64,000 bases of DNA from Homoserinimonas sp. OAct 916. Lineage in GTDB: Bacteria; Actinomycetota; Actinomycetes; Actinomycetales; Microbacteriaceae. The translations under genes were made by a program, and so were the position numbers. The number at the start of each line of letters is the position of its first letter. Position 1 is the first letter of the stretch. The stretch lies in contig NZ_QJHB01000001.1 of NCBI RefSeq assembly GCF_003260275.1, positions 186,001 through 250,000 of the forward strand, in the 5' to 3' direction. Positions 9,822 to 18,492 of the stretch are shown here, piece by piece. The notes under the pieces are model-generated. The model made no database searches. It was not told the DNA's origin and was given only the letters and a program-made list of their open reading frames with translations.

Positions 9822-11258
9822 CTAACCGCGGTAGACCGTGATCGGTGTGGCAAGTGGACTGATCGCACTGATCGGGAACGACGACGACATTCCGTCGCCC
9901 AGGTAACTGACCGAGGCGTACAACCCGGCCGGCCCGGTCACGAGATACTGTCCACCGGCCGCAACGTTGGTCGATACGCTCGCACCGGCGTTCACCGTGA
10001 GGGCCACCTCGCTGCCGGGGGCCTTGATCGGAGTGAGGGTCACTTCGGCATTCTGGTCGCCCTGATTGGCAACATGCAATCGGGGCTGGGGCCCGGCCGG
10101 AACCTCGACGAGGAAGGACTCGGCCAGTGCCTCGCCGGCCTGGAACCACGCGAAGTCGAGCGCGGCGTCGCCACTCGTGTTTCCCCGCACCGCCGCGACG
10201 ATCGGGGATGACGCCTCGACCACCACCGTGTAGGTGCCGGCCTGAAGATCCTCGATCGGCAGGTCGGCCACCGCACCGGCGGCCACACGGGCGTTGAGGA
10301 CGGTGCCCTGGCCGGTCTGCTCGCTGAGGATGCGAACCATCAGGTCCCCGTCCTGGTCGCTCACGCTGTGCACGCGAAGTATGGGTTCGGCGTCATTCAG
10401 GGTTCTGCCGGTGTCATTGGAGATGCCTGAGGCATTCTGAACCACGTGAACCCCGGGGATCACCTGCCTGCCGGCCGGCCAGGCCGCATGCCCGACGAGC
10501 TCGATCCCCCCCGGCCTGAGCCCACGAACCACGCTGTGCTGCAACCAGGCCGCGATCTTTCCCCCGCGGCTGGTGATGTGCACCACCGGGGACTCGACAT
10601 CGGGGGCGAGCCCGGCAAGGGGGATCACTCGCTGGCTCGCGGGTTCGACGATCAGGCCGGAGGCGCCCGTGATCTCGACCGGCCCCTCGGCTCCGGCGAT
10701 CTGGATGTCAACGGTTGCCGCAACCGGTGACGGGTTGATGAGCATGATCAGAGTGGTGCGGCCCACATCGGTGGAGCCGGCGACCAGCCAGCTCTCGGGT
10801 GTTGCCTCCTGGCACTCGGTGGCGGCCAGCCCCGAGAGCTCATCTCCCGACAGCGCCTGGCTCTGGCTGCCGGCGAGCAGCGGGGCGGTCGCCTCGGCCG
10901 GGTCGACGGGAACGCGGATCGCCGTGGGGACGGCTGTACCGTCCGGATCGACGCCCGTGAGCGGCATGGTCTCCACTGTGCGGTCGGGATCCTGCGCTCC
11001 AGCGACCACACCGGCTTCTCCGATGGGCGAAACCGCGTTTGCATCGGTCGCACTGGCTGCGATCGTGAGCAACGGCCCGGGGCAGACGCGCTCCTGCGCC
11101 GCCGGCTGTGGCGTGACCACTGTTGATGGCGCCGACTGGCGAACCTCTGGCAGGGGGGTCACGAGCGCGGCGGCGGTGAAGGCCACCACCGCTGTCGTCG
11201 CGAGCGCCCCGAACAGTGTGCGCGCGCCGATCTTCCAGATACTTCGATCACGCGTCAT
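9822..11258 (-). CDS. DUF5719 family extracytoplasmic protein
   Basis: 478 residues: short cytoplasmic N-terminus, one signal-anchor segment (TLFGALATTAVVAFTAAALV, about 14-33), then an extracellular part rich in beta-strand and Ala/Val/Thr. The architecture and neighbours match DUF5719, whose function is unknown. ATG 11258 overlaps the stop of the large GT2 gene (ATGA, 11258-11255), so the two are made together and may form one envelope assembly. A longer frame to 11345 would run into the GT2 repeat region and is not used. Confidence 0.8.
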   Translation of the reverse strand: MTRDRSIWKIGARTLFGALATTAVVAFTAAALVTPLPEVRQSAPSTVVTPQPAAQERVCPGPLLTIAASATDANAVSPIGEAGVVAGAQDPDRTVETMPLTGVDPDGTAVPTAIRVPVDPAEATAPLLAGSQSQALSGDELSGLAATECQEATPESWLVAGSTDVGRTTLIMLINPSPVAATVDIQIAGAEGPVEITGASGLIVEPASQRVIPLAGLAPDVESPVVHITSRGGKIAAWLQHSVVRGLRPGGIELVGHAAWPAGRQVIPGVHVVQNASGISNDTGRTLNDAEPILRVHSVSDQDGDLMVRILSEQTGQGTVLNARVAAGAVADLPIEDLQAGTYTVVVEASSPIVAAVRGNTSGDAALDFAWFQAGEALAESFLVEVPAGPQPRLHVANQGDQNAEVTLTPIKAPGSEVALTVNAGASVSTNVAAGGQYLVTGPAGLYASVSYLGDGMSSSFPISAISPLATPITVYRG

Positions 11259-14200
11259 CGTTCGCCTCCGCTCTCGACCTGCTCTTCGGCGGAATGCTCT
11301 GCCGCTTCCACGGTGCCGGCTCCCACCGATATCCGTTGACGCCAATCGGCGTCGGCAGGCTCGGGTTCCGGCTCGGCTTGGTGAGGATGGCCCTGTTCCG
11401 GCCCAGCGCTTTCTGGCTCGACCTGTTCTGGCTCGACCTGTTCCGGCACGTCCTGTTCCGGCTCGTCCTGTTCCGACTCGACCACGTCCGACTCAAGCAG
11501 TTCCGACTCAAGCAGTTCCGACTCAACCAGTTCTGGCTCAACCCCTTCTGGCTCAACCGGTTCTGGCTCAACTGGCCGAGGCTCGGCCGGATCGGCGGCG
11601 CCCCGGTTGTCGGCGGCGAGGCGTGGCTTGTCACGCTTCGGCCGGCGGTCGCGGGCATCACGCCTGCCCGGTTTTGCCGCGCTCCGCCTGCGTCGACGTG
11701 GATTCACGGCGAGAGAATCGAAATCGCGCACCGGGCCGGTGGGCACCGCCAGCAGGAACATGAGCGCGAACACGATCACCTGAGCCCAGAGCAATTGGCT
11801 GACACCCGGCGGCACCGCCTCGGGCAGCATGGATGCCGGGGTCTCGCTGGTGGTCAGCGGGTGACTCCAGAGCGTGCCGAACCCGGTTTCACCGATCGGA
11901 ACGAGCCCCGCGTTGCCGTCGAGGGCAGCCGTGACCCGGCGCAACACGGCGTCCTGCGCGGAGACGTCACCACCGGCCTCGCCGAGGGCCGAATCACCCC
12001 GGCCGACGATTTGTCCCGCGGTCGGTACGGGTTCCACCGGGGCTTCCGAATCCAGCTCAAGTTTCGGCACCGGTGTCAGACTCGGTGGGCTCGCCGCGAT
12101 CTCTGGGCTCTGCAGAACAACGAACCCGATCGCCAACTCAGACAGCTGGGTGCTGGCATCGAAGCCGCTGGTGGAGGCGAGGTTCGCCGCGAGTTGCGCC
12201 AATTTCACATCGTCTGGGCTGAGAAACGGGTCGGTCGTCTGCAGCGTCGATTCCCGGTCGAGGGTTCGTCCTGCGCCACGGTCAAGCCGCACGGTGAGGC
12301 TTCCATCCGGTTGGCCGATCAGCACCATGGTGCCCAGTCGGGGCTGCAGCTGCGCCTCGGCAGTGACCACGGCGGGCAGGGTTCGCCCGGCCGTCGGGGT
12401 GACCGCGGCTGTTCCAGCCAACACTGCGATTGCGGCGGGGCTGACGGCCAGAGCTGCCGCCAGCAACGCGGCCACTGCCGGTACAGGCGCAACCCGGGGC
12501 ACGGCGTCCAGACCGATGACGGCCGCGCAACCGATGCCGAGCCAGAGAAGGCTCAGCCCGGTACCGGGCCACACCGGGGTGGCATCCGCACCGAGCAGGC
12601 TGACGGACAATTGACCGGAGACGACCGCCGTGGCGAAGCCGGCCATTCCGATACTGACCGCAATGGCCGCCCGTCGCCAACCCCGCAGGAACAGTGCGAC
12701 CAGGGCGAGCGCGGCCAACGGCGCAAAGAGCAGGCCCACCACGAGTCCGGCTGGCGTCTCGACGCTGAGGGCGGCGAGCAGGTTGGACCAACTGTCGAGG
12801 CCGGTTCCGGGAAAGCCCGCGAGCAGTTGCCCGGCCGGCGCCACGGCGGTGGCGATCACCAGCCCGGGGTCGGCGAGCAGCCCCATCGGGTTGTCGCGCT
12901 GGAGCAGCTGGCTGAGAACCAGCGGCGCGAACAGTGCGACGGTGGGAACGGCAACGGCAATCAGGCGTGCGAGGCGCCGCCCGGACGAGAACACCGCGAC
13001 CAACCAGATCAGAGCAAGCGCCACGAAAAGGATGGGAGCGCAGGCAATGGTCGCCGCCGCGAGCAGCCCCGTGGTGGCTGCCGCTGACCAGGAGCGCGCC
13101 GCCCGCATTCCGGCGAAGAAGAGCCAGGGAAGCAGCAGATGCACCAGGATCGCAGCCAGTCGGCCGTCGGCCAGCGCGATCATCAACGTGGGAGCGAGCG
13201 CATATATGACAGCCAGAAACGCGCGCAGCCCACCTCTTTCGGTGAACCGGCTGGCGAGGAACCATGCCCCCATCGTCGCGAGTGGAAGTGCTGAAAGGTA
13301 CACGAGGGTGACGATCAACGATGGGGACCAGAAGGTGATCGAACCCAGCACTGCGAGCACGTAGCTGAAGGGGTCGGCACCTCCGGCGAATCCGAGGCCG
13401 ACGTCACGCCAGCCGGTACCGAGCTGGCCCCAGAGTTCGGCCGGCCGATCGGACAGCGGTAGCAGACCGCCGCCGCCGAGCGACGATGCGCCGATGAACG
13501 GCAGGAAGACACCCAGACCGACCACGAACATGGCTGCCACGGTCCACGCACCGCCGGTGGAGAAGAACTGCACCGGCTGGCGTTTGCCATCGCGGCGCAC
13601 CCGGGCCTGGTCGCGCTCGATGGCGCGCCGCTGCCGGACCTGATCCGGCGGCATCCGCAGGTCGTCGATGGCCGACCAGCCCAGGGTCTTGGTACGCGCC
13701 AGGGCACGACGCGCACGTGGCACACGCAGCCCGGAGAATGCCGCACCGAACGCCGCGAGAAACTCTCCCGCGACCGCGCCCGGTTGTTTGCGCAGCACGA
13801 ACAGCAGCGAACGCAGGATCGCCAGGGGCACGAGCGCCAACCAGTGCAACGGAACGGCTGGCAGGGGCGCGTACACCAGGCGCCGGTGCAACTGGGCGCG
13901 ACGATTCTGCCGCATGCGGGTGCGTCGGGCTCTGGCCCGGCGAGACCCGGTCGGGCCGGCGACACCGTCACCGGCCGAGAGGACACGGGCGTCGGGCACC
14001 ACCACGATACGGTGCCCCGCAAGCCTCACCCGGATGCAGAAGTCAAGCGCGTCGTCGACGACGGGGAGCCCGGGGTCGAATCCGCCGAGTTCACTCCACA
14101 GGGTGTGGCGCACGAACATTCCGCCGGCACCGACCGCCAGAACATCGCTGGCCACGTCGTGTTGCGCCTGGTCGAGTTCATTCTCGACCAGCGCGACCGT

Positions 14201-14629
14201 TGCACCGGTGGCGGTCACCGTCTCGCCGAACTCTCGAATGTAGTCGGTGGCGTGCCAGTCCATCTGCTTGGGCCCGGCGACGGCGACTGACGGGGCCACC
14301 TCGACCGTGGCGAGCAACGCCGCCAGTGCGCCCGAGTCGGGTGCGCTGTCCTGGGCGAGCAGCCAGAGCCATTCGGAATCGGAGGCGGGCGGAGCCGAAA
14401 CCCTCACCGCTTGGGCGATCGCGGCACCGAAGCTGAGTGGCGTGCTCGACGAGACGATCCGGTCAGGCACAAACCTCGCCGCAATGTCGGTGGTCTCGGC
14501 ACCCGAGCCGACAGTGACGATGATGACCTCGTCGGCCGGGCGCGACTGAGCGGCCAGCGCATCAAGGGTGCGCTCGAGGTGGTCTGCTCCGTCGTGGGCG
14601 ACGACGATGGCGGTGACTCGTGGCTGCAT
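11255..14629 (-). CDS. Large GT2 glycosyltransferase/polytopic membrane protein
   Basis: 1124 residues. A GT-A domain (about 1-240) starts TAIVVAHDGADHLERTLDAL and has GGMFVRHTLWSELGGFDPGL and DDALDFCIRVRLAG, typical of rhamnosyl/galactofuranosyl-type GT2 enzymes. About 12 membrane segments follow (roughly 265-310 and 360-735), then an extracytoplasmic region (about 735-985), one more membrane segment and a highly charged cytoplasmic tail: a basic stretch, then an acidic pentapeptide repeat. Substrate unknown; the site between whiB2 and manB suggests a conserved cell-envelope glycan step. Minus-strand TAGGCT (14642-14637) ends 7 nt before the ATG, so it is probably leaderless. Confidence 0.82.
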   Translation of the reverse strand: MQPRVTAIVVAHDGADHLERTLDALAAQSRPADEVIIVTVGSGAETTDIAARFVPDRIVSSSTPLSFGAAIAQAVRVSAPPASDSEWLWLLAQDSAPDSGALAALLATVEVAPSVAVAGPKQMDWHATDYIREFGETVTATGATVALVENELDQAQHDVASDVLAVGAGGMFVRHTLWSELGGFDPGLPVVDDALDFCIRVRLAGHRIVVVPDARVLSAGDGVAGPTGSRRARARRTRMRQNRRAQLHRRLVYAPLPAVPLHWLALVPLAILRSLLFVLRKQPGAVAGEFLAAFGAAFSGLRVPRARRALARTKTLGWSAIDDLRMPPDQVRQRRAIERDQARVRRDGKRQPVQFFSTGGAWTVAAMFVVGLGVFLPFIGASSLGGGGLLPLSDRPAELWGQLGTGWRDVGLGFAGGADPFSYVLAVLGSITFWSPSLIVTLVYLSALPLATMGAWFLASRFTERGGLRAFLAVIYALAPTLMIALADGRLAAILVHLLLPWLFFAGMRAARSWSAAATTGLLAAATIACAPILFVALALIWLVAVFSSGRRLARLIAVAVPTVALFAPLVLSQLLQRDNPMGLLADPGLVIATAVAPAGQLLAGFPGTGLDSWSNLLAALSVETPAGLVVGLLFAPLAALALVALFLRGWRRAAIAVSIGMAGFATAVVSGQLSVSLLGADATPVWPGTGLSLLWLGIGCAAVIGLDAVPRVAPVPAVAALLAAALAVSPAAIAVLAGTAAVTPTAGRTLPAVVTAEAQLQPRLGTMVLIGQPDGSLTVRLDRGAGRTLDRESTLQTTDPFLSPDDVKLAQLAANLASTSGFDASTQLSELAIGFVVLQSPEIAASPPSLTPVPKLELDSEAPVEPVPTAGQIVGRGDSALGEAGGDVSAQDAVLRRVTAALDGNAGLVPIGETGFGTLWSHPLTTSETPASMLPEAVPPGVSQLLWAQVIVFALMFLLAVPTGPVRDFDSLAVNPRRRRRSAAKPGRRDARDRRPKRDKPRLAADNRGAADPAEPRPVEPEPVEPEGVEPELVESELLESELLESDVVESEQDEPEQDVPEQVEPEQVEPESAGPEQGHPHQAEPEPEPADADWRQRISVGAGTVEAAEHSAEEQVESGGER
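11395..11585 (-). repeat. Degenerate 15-bp tandem repeat coding acidic pentapeptides
   Basis: About a dozen imperfect 15-bp units encode a run of VEPEx, VESEL and EPEQ-type pentapeptides near the C-terminus of the GT2/membrane protein. The resulting polyacidic tail follows a basic segment rich in Arg and Lys. The copy number probably varies between strains. Confidence 0.88.
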
Positions 14630-14723
14630 TCCAGTCAGCCTAAACGCGGTCCCGGCACATCGTGCACATCAGGTGCGGTGCGCCGCATCTGGGGTTCGTT
14701 CACCCCCGGATTGGGGGCGTGGA

Positions 14724-15041
14724 TCAGCCCGCGCGACGCCGCAGTTTGCGACGCTCGCGCTCCGAGAGTCCGCCCCAGATACCAAATCTCTCGTCGTTCA
14801 TCAACGCGTATTCGAGGCATTGCGTCTTCACTTCGCACGTTTCGCAGATCTTCTTGGCGTCGCGGGTGGAGCCTCCCTTTTCAGGGAAGAAGGCCTCAGG
14901 ATCGGTCTGCGCGCACAGCGCATCCTCCTGCCAGGCAAGCGGATCTTCGCGCGGGGCCTGACGCACGCCCGGCACACCGAGGTCAACCGGATCCACAAAC
15001 CAGTTGTCGGGAACCCCCGCACGATATTCTGGTATTGACAT
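14724..15041 (-). CDS. whiB2: WhiB-family iron-sulphur regulator, WhiB2/WhmD type
   Basis: 105-residue Wbl protein. Four cysteines, Cys43, Cys66, Cys69 and Cys75, in the C-x22-C-x2-C-x5-C pattern bind a [4Fe-4S] cluster; GIWGG (87-91) is the beta-turn that contacts sigma factor, and the C-terminus RERRKLRRRAG is the basic DNA-binding tail. The neighbourhood (DUF5719, DUF3499, manB) is that of whiB2/whmD, linked to septation and cell division in related actinobacteria. It has its own strong promoter and a purine-rich ribosome binding site (GGAAAGGG) before the ATG. The large GT2 gene starts 94 nt downstream. Confidence 0.93.
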   Translation of the reverse strand: MSIPEYRAGVPDNWFVDPVDLGVPGVRQAPREDPLAWQEDALCAQTDPEAFFPEKGGSTRDAKKICETCEVKTQCLEYALMNDERFGIWGGLSERERRKLRRRAG

Positions 15042-15088
15042 CGTGTTTCCCTTTCCACTCGGTTCTCGCTAAAAATTCGCTTCTAGTA

Positions 15089-15118
15089 ATTACACCGGTG
15101 TAGTTACCGGTTAGTCAA
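15089..15118 (-). promoter_or_regulatory. whiB2 promoter with an embedded palindrome
   Basis: Reading the minus strand, TTGACT (15118-15113) is followed after 18 nt by TGTAAT (15094-15089), close to the housekeeping consensus. The perfect 12-bp palindrome TACACCGGTGTA (15091-15102) overlaps the end of the spacer and the -10 box, and a second ACCGGT lies just upstream inside the spacer. That is a natural position for a repressor or an autoregulatory factor. The leader to the ATG would be about 40 nt. Confidence 0.65.
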
Positions 15119-15383
15119 GCCGCAAATGCTAAACCCTCAATCTGCTCTGGAAGGTTGCGACGCGCCGAATGGGGAGATCGTCAGCAAATTTCGGTACCTG
15201 CGGGCTCATATTGATCAGAAATTCAGGCGGAGAGGGTCGCCAGAGTTTTGTAGTCTCTGCCGAACCTCTGTGCCTGAATTTTTACCCGCGGCACCCGCCG
15301 CGAACCTGAGTAGAAGCTGAAGATGCGGTAACAATACAGGCCAGAATTCGGCACGGACGCCTTCCTGCGCATACGTTGGAAAT
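15119..15383. other. Intergenic region between whiB2 and the O-antigen-ligase-like gene
   Basis: AT-richer than its surroundings and without a credible gene; the only open frame (15126-15320) lacks codon bias and motifs. Near its right end TACGTT (15372-15377) ends 6 nt before ATG 15384 and is a plausible leaderless -10 box for the next gene. No terminator or other strong structure was recognised. Confidence 0.6.
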
Positions 15384-16781
15384 ATGGCACAGCTGCTACC
15401 CGCAGCGCGGGTCATGATTTCAAAAACCAATTCCTCCCTGCGGAGATTCTCCTCAGCGGAGCTCGCGGGCTTCGTCTTCTTCGTCACGTTCGCCGGTCAG
15501 GCGTTGCGCAACCTCGCCGGGTGGGCCGGGTTCGCAGCCATCATCCTTGCGGTGTTCCTGGCCACTGTCAGCGTGCTCGGGCCGCGCATCCAGTCGGGGC
15601 GCCTCGCCGCCGTTCCGGTGCCGCTTCTCCTGTTCCTCGGCCTGTGTGCCGCCTCGCTCACCTGGTCCAAGTACGGCGACGCGACGCTGCTCGGCCTGGT
15701 GGTGCAATGGATGCCGACGGTCGCCGGAGTGCTCATCGCCGTCACGCTGGATTGGCAGCAGCTTCTGGATGCGCTCTGGAGCGCACTGAAGTGGATCCTC
15801 GGACTCTCGCTGGTGTTCGAACTGTTCGTGGCCGTGGTGGTGCGCGGGCCGTTGATGCCCGTCGGTATGCGCGCCGGCGCCCACCCCGAGACGTTCGCCT
15901 GGTCAACCGGTGACCTGTTCTCACTCGGCCCCATTCAGGGGATCGTGGCCAACCGCAACCTGTTGGCATTCGTCGCCCTGCTGGCCATCATCACCCTGGC
16001 CGTGCGCTGGTTCGAGCGCCCGGCGTTGCACCGCAACACGGGCGTGTGGCTCGGCATCGCTGCTCTCACCCTCGCCCTGACCCGCTCGGCAACGGTGACC
16101 ATCGCCTTGTTCACGATCGCGGCGCTGGCCGCCGTCGTGCTGTTGATGCGGCACATTCCGGACGCGTGGCGCCGCTACCTCTACCCCGGCGGCGCCCTCG
16201 TATTGTTGGTCGGCCTGGCCGCTTTCGTGGTCAACTCGGCCACTCTCTTCTCCATCGTCGGCCGCGACGACGACATGACCGGGCGAATGGAGATCTGGGA
16301 GAAGGTAACGACCCTTGCCTCCCAGCAGCCCATGTTCGGCTGGGGCTGGGTGGGATACTGGGCGCCCTGGGTGAAGCCGTTTCACAATCTCGTCGTCATC
16401 GATGGCACCACCTACCTGCAGGCGCACAACGCGCTGCTCGACGTCTGGCTGCAACTGGGGCTCGCCGGTGTGCTCCTCGCCCTGTTCGTGGCGGTCACCG
16501 CTGGTGCACGGGCTTGGCGCATCGCTTTGTCCCCCGTCGATCGGCACGGCCGGCGTCGCCCGTTCAGCGCGATCACGCTGCTGCCCCTGCTTCTGATGGC
16601 CGCCCTGCTCATCCAGTCGCTCACCGAGAGCCGCCTGCTGATCGAGGGCAACTGGTTGCTGTTCGTTCTTCTGGCGTGCGCGGTGAAGGCCGATGCGCCA
16701 CCATTCGGTTCGTCGAAACAGTTCGGTCTGGCTGTGCGCGAGATCTACCAGCGCAACTCCCGGGAAGTGCAACGCACCTGA
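15384..16781 (+). CDS. Wzy/O-antigen-ligase-like membrane protein
   Basis: 465 residues with about 11 membrane segments. Features of the Wzy_C (O-antigen ligase/polymerase) fold are present: GRMEIWEKV (about 299), FGWGWVGYW (about 317) and the loop LQAHNALLDVWLQLGLAGVLL (about 345-365), where Arg and His contribute to the active site in this family. The likely role is polymerisation or transfer of an undecaprenyl-linked glycan outside the membrane. TACGTT lies 6 nt before ATG 15384, supporting that start; an internal ATG at 15414 is the alternative. It heads a polysaccharide gene cluster and is followed by a diverged paralogue. Confidence 0.82.
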   Translation: MAQLLPAARVMISKTNSSLRRFSSAELAGFVFFVTFAGQALRNLAGWAGFAAIILAVFLATVSVLGPRIQSGRLAAVPVPLLLFLGLCAASLTWSKYGDATLLGLVVQWMPTVAGVLIAVTLDWQQLLDALWSALKWILGLSLVFELFVAVVVRGPLMPVGMRAGAHPETFAWSTGDLFSLGPIQGIVANRNLLAFVALLAIITLAVRWFERPALHRNTGVWLGIAALTLALTRSATVTIALFTIAALAAVVLLMRHIPDAWRRYLYPGGALVLLVGLAAFVVNSATLFSIVGRDDDMTGRMEIWEKVTTLASQQPMFGWGWVGYWAPWVKPFHNLVVIDGTTYLQAHNALLDVWLQLGLAGVLLALFVAVTAGARAWRIALSPVDRHGRRRPFSAITLLPLLLMAALLIQSLTESRLLIEGNWLLFVLLACAVKADAPPFGSSKQFGLAVREIYQRNSREVQRT

Positions 16782-16835
16782 AAACTGGCGCCGGGGCGCC
16801 GGGGCGTCTTCGCCTGAGGGCTTAGTCTTGAGGGC

Positions 16836-18026
16836 ATGGCTTGGGGCAGGACGCGACTGGCGGTCAACGTGTTCGGGACCTTCGTCGTCTTCATGTCGTT
16901 CACGGCTCTCACCTGGATGAACCTGATCGGTCGGTGGGCCTTCGGCACCGCGGCCGCCGTCATTGTGATCGTGTGCGTCGGACTGGTCATCCAGAGCAAA
17001 CCGGACATGCGCTGGTGGGGCGCCCCGAAGGCGGTCGGGCTCTTCGTTCTCTACGCCCTGCTGATGGTGATCCTGTGGCCTCCGGGCGGGCAGGGCAGCC
17101 AGGACACCCTGTTCGGCGTGGCCATCATCATCGCGGTGACGTGCATCGGCTTGTTCCTGGCCCTCGCCCTGAGCTGGCCCGAATTGCTGCGCGCCATGGA
17201 GCACGGGCTGCGCTGGGCGATCGGGTTGTCGCTGCTCTTCGAGTTGGTGGTCGCCATCTTCGTGCGCCATCCGGTCGCGGCTTTGTTCACCGGTGTCTCA
17301 GGGTCCGGGGCGGCGGCGCCGATGCTCTCCGAAGCGAACCTGTTCTCGGGTGGGCCGATCCTCGGCGCCACTGGGCTCGAACTGCTGCCACTGACGGCAC
17401 TTTTCGCCCTGATCGTCTGGTCGATCCGTCTCGGATCCTCGTCGTGGCGACTGCAGCGACCCACACGAAGGTTCTGGTTGATCGTCTGGATCGTTCTGGC
17501 GGTCATCACGCTTGTTCTCACCCGCTCTCCGGCCGCAATCGTCGGGCTGGGAGTTGTCGCTGTCACCTTTGGATTCGCGATCTGGGGCCGTACCGCAGGG
17601 CCGGCCGGCCGGTTGCCGGTCTACTTGGTGATGACCATCGTGGTGGCGGTCGGGGTCGCCGCAGCCATCGTGTTCACCCCGGAGATCACGGCATATTTCG
17701 AGCACCCCTTCGGCGCTCCCAGCCAGGCGAGTAGCGCACCGAGTTGGCCCGGCATCTGGGGCCAATTGGATGTGCTCGGAGTGGTGCTGCTCGCAATGGT
17801 GTTCATATCATCGCTGTGGCGCGCCTGGTTCCGGGCGGTGGACCGCGCACAGGTGCGGCCGAACGAACGCATGCGGTATCAGACCTCGGCGCTGCTCGCG
17901 CTGCTCGTGGTGATTCTGCTGCTGGTGGCGAGCCTGACGGGGGGGCTGCTGATCGCCATCGCCGGTGGAATCTGGCTGATCACGTTCGCCACCAAGTCGA
18001 AGCTGGACGTCGTCATCACGTCCTGA
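16836..18026 (+). CDS. Diverged Wzy-like membrane protein
   Basis: 396 residues with about 11 membrane segments, visibly related to the preceding protein: ALRWAIGLSLLFELVVAIFVR here versus ALKWILGLSLVFELFVAVVVR there, and similar LFSGGPILGA/LFSLGPIQGI and LVLTRSPA/LALTRSAT stretches. The GRMEIW, GWGWVGYW and AHNALLDVWLQ signatures are missing, and the region after TPEITAYFEHPFG is shorter. It may have lost catalysis or act as a partner of the first protein. TAGTCT (16823-16828) ends 7 nt before the ATG, so a separate leaderless promoter is likely. Confidence 0.72.
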   Translation: MAWGRTRLAVNVFGTFVVFMSFTALTWMNLIGRWAFGTAAAVIVIVCVGLVIQSKPDMRWWGAPKAVGLFVLYALLMVILWPPGGQGSQDTLFGVAIIIAVTCIGLFLALALSWPELLRAMEHGLRWAIGLSLLFELVVAIFVRHPVAALFTGVSGSGAAAPMLSEANLFSGGPILGATGLELLPLTALFALIVWSIRLGSSSWRLQRPTRRFWLIVWIVLAVITLVLTRSPAAIVGLGVVAVTFGFAIWGRTAGPAGRLPVYLVMTIVVAVGVAAAIVFTPEITAYFEHPFGAPSQASSAPSWPGIWGQLDVLGVVLLAMVFISSLWRAWFRAVDRAQVRPNERMRYQTSALLALLVVILLLVASLTGGLLIAIAGGIWLITFATKSKLDVVITS

Positions 18027-18056
18027 CTGCGCGTCGCCGCCCCGTTGCTGAAGTCA

Positions 18057-18488
18057 CTACTTCTCGACGGGCGGACCCTCGGGCGGGTCAGCCGGCGGGT
18101 CTCCGGGCCGAATGGGCGGGGTGGGCCGGGCCGGCGAGCCGCCAGAGGGCACGTCGGTGGGGCCCCCAGCGCGGTCAATCGCGATCCTGCGGGCCAGTTC
18201 CGTCACCTGGCCCTCCAGCGCCCGAAACCGGCGATAGCTGGTCGCCACGAACCCGAGGAAGGTGAGCACGAGAAAGTACAGCAGCAGGTCGGCCCCGCGC
18301 GCGACGCCGAACAGGTTGGCCAGTTTCGTCCAGATCTGCGGCAAAAAGACGCTGGAGGCGGCCGCGATGATGAACACCATCATCAGGATGCGGCGGATCG
18401 CCTGGTGGCGTGCTCCCCCGCCCCGCAGCATGAAGAAGGCCGCCACGGCGATGGCCAGCACCGCGAGAAGTTGGAAGACGATCAGCAT
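18057..18488 (-). CDS. DUF2304 domain protein
   Basis: 143 residues with three hydrophobic segments in the first 90, ending in the family-typical YRRFRALEGQVTELARRIAI helix, then a Pro/Gly-rich tail (PGDPPADPPEGPP). DUF2304 proteins usually sit beside DPM-type GT2 glycosyltransferases and are thought to be their membrane partners. Here it starts 4 nt after the stop of exactly such a gene, so the two are co-transcribed. Confidence 0.82.
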   Translation of the reverse strand: MLIVFQLLAVLAIAVAAFFMLRGGGARHQAIRRILMMVFIIAAASSVFLPQIWTKLANLFGVARGADLLLYFLVLTFLGFVATSYRRFRALEGQVTELARRIAIDRAGGPTDVPSGGSPARPTPPIRPGDPPADPPEGPPVEK

Positions 18489-18492
18489 CGGA

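Noticed and set aside
11248-11661. Minus-strand frame with SQNRLSQK-type repeats
   Set aside because: An alternative frame of the 15-bp repeat inside the GT2 gene; no independent start or domain.
11216-13087. 623-codon plus-strand frame opposite the large GT2 gene
   Set aside because: Its repeats are only the antisense of the acidic pentapeptide repeat and the remainder is Arg/Gly-rich shadow translation.
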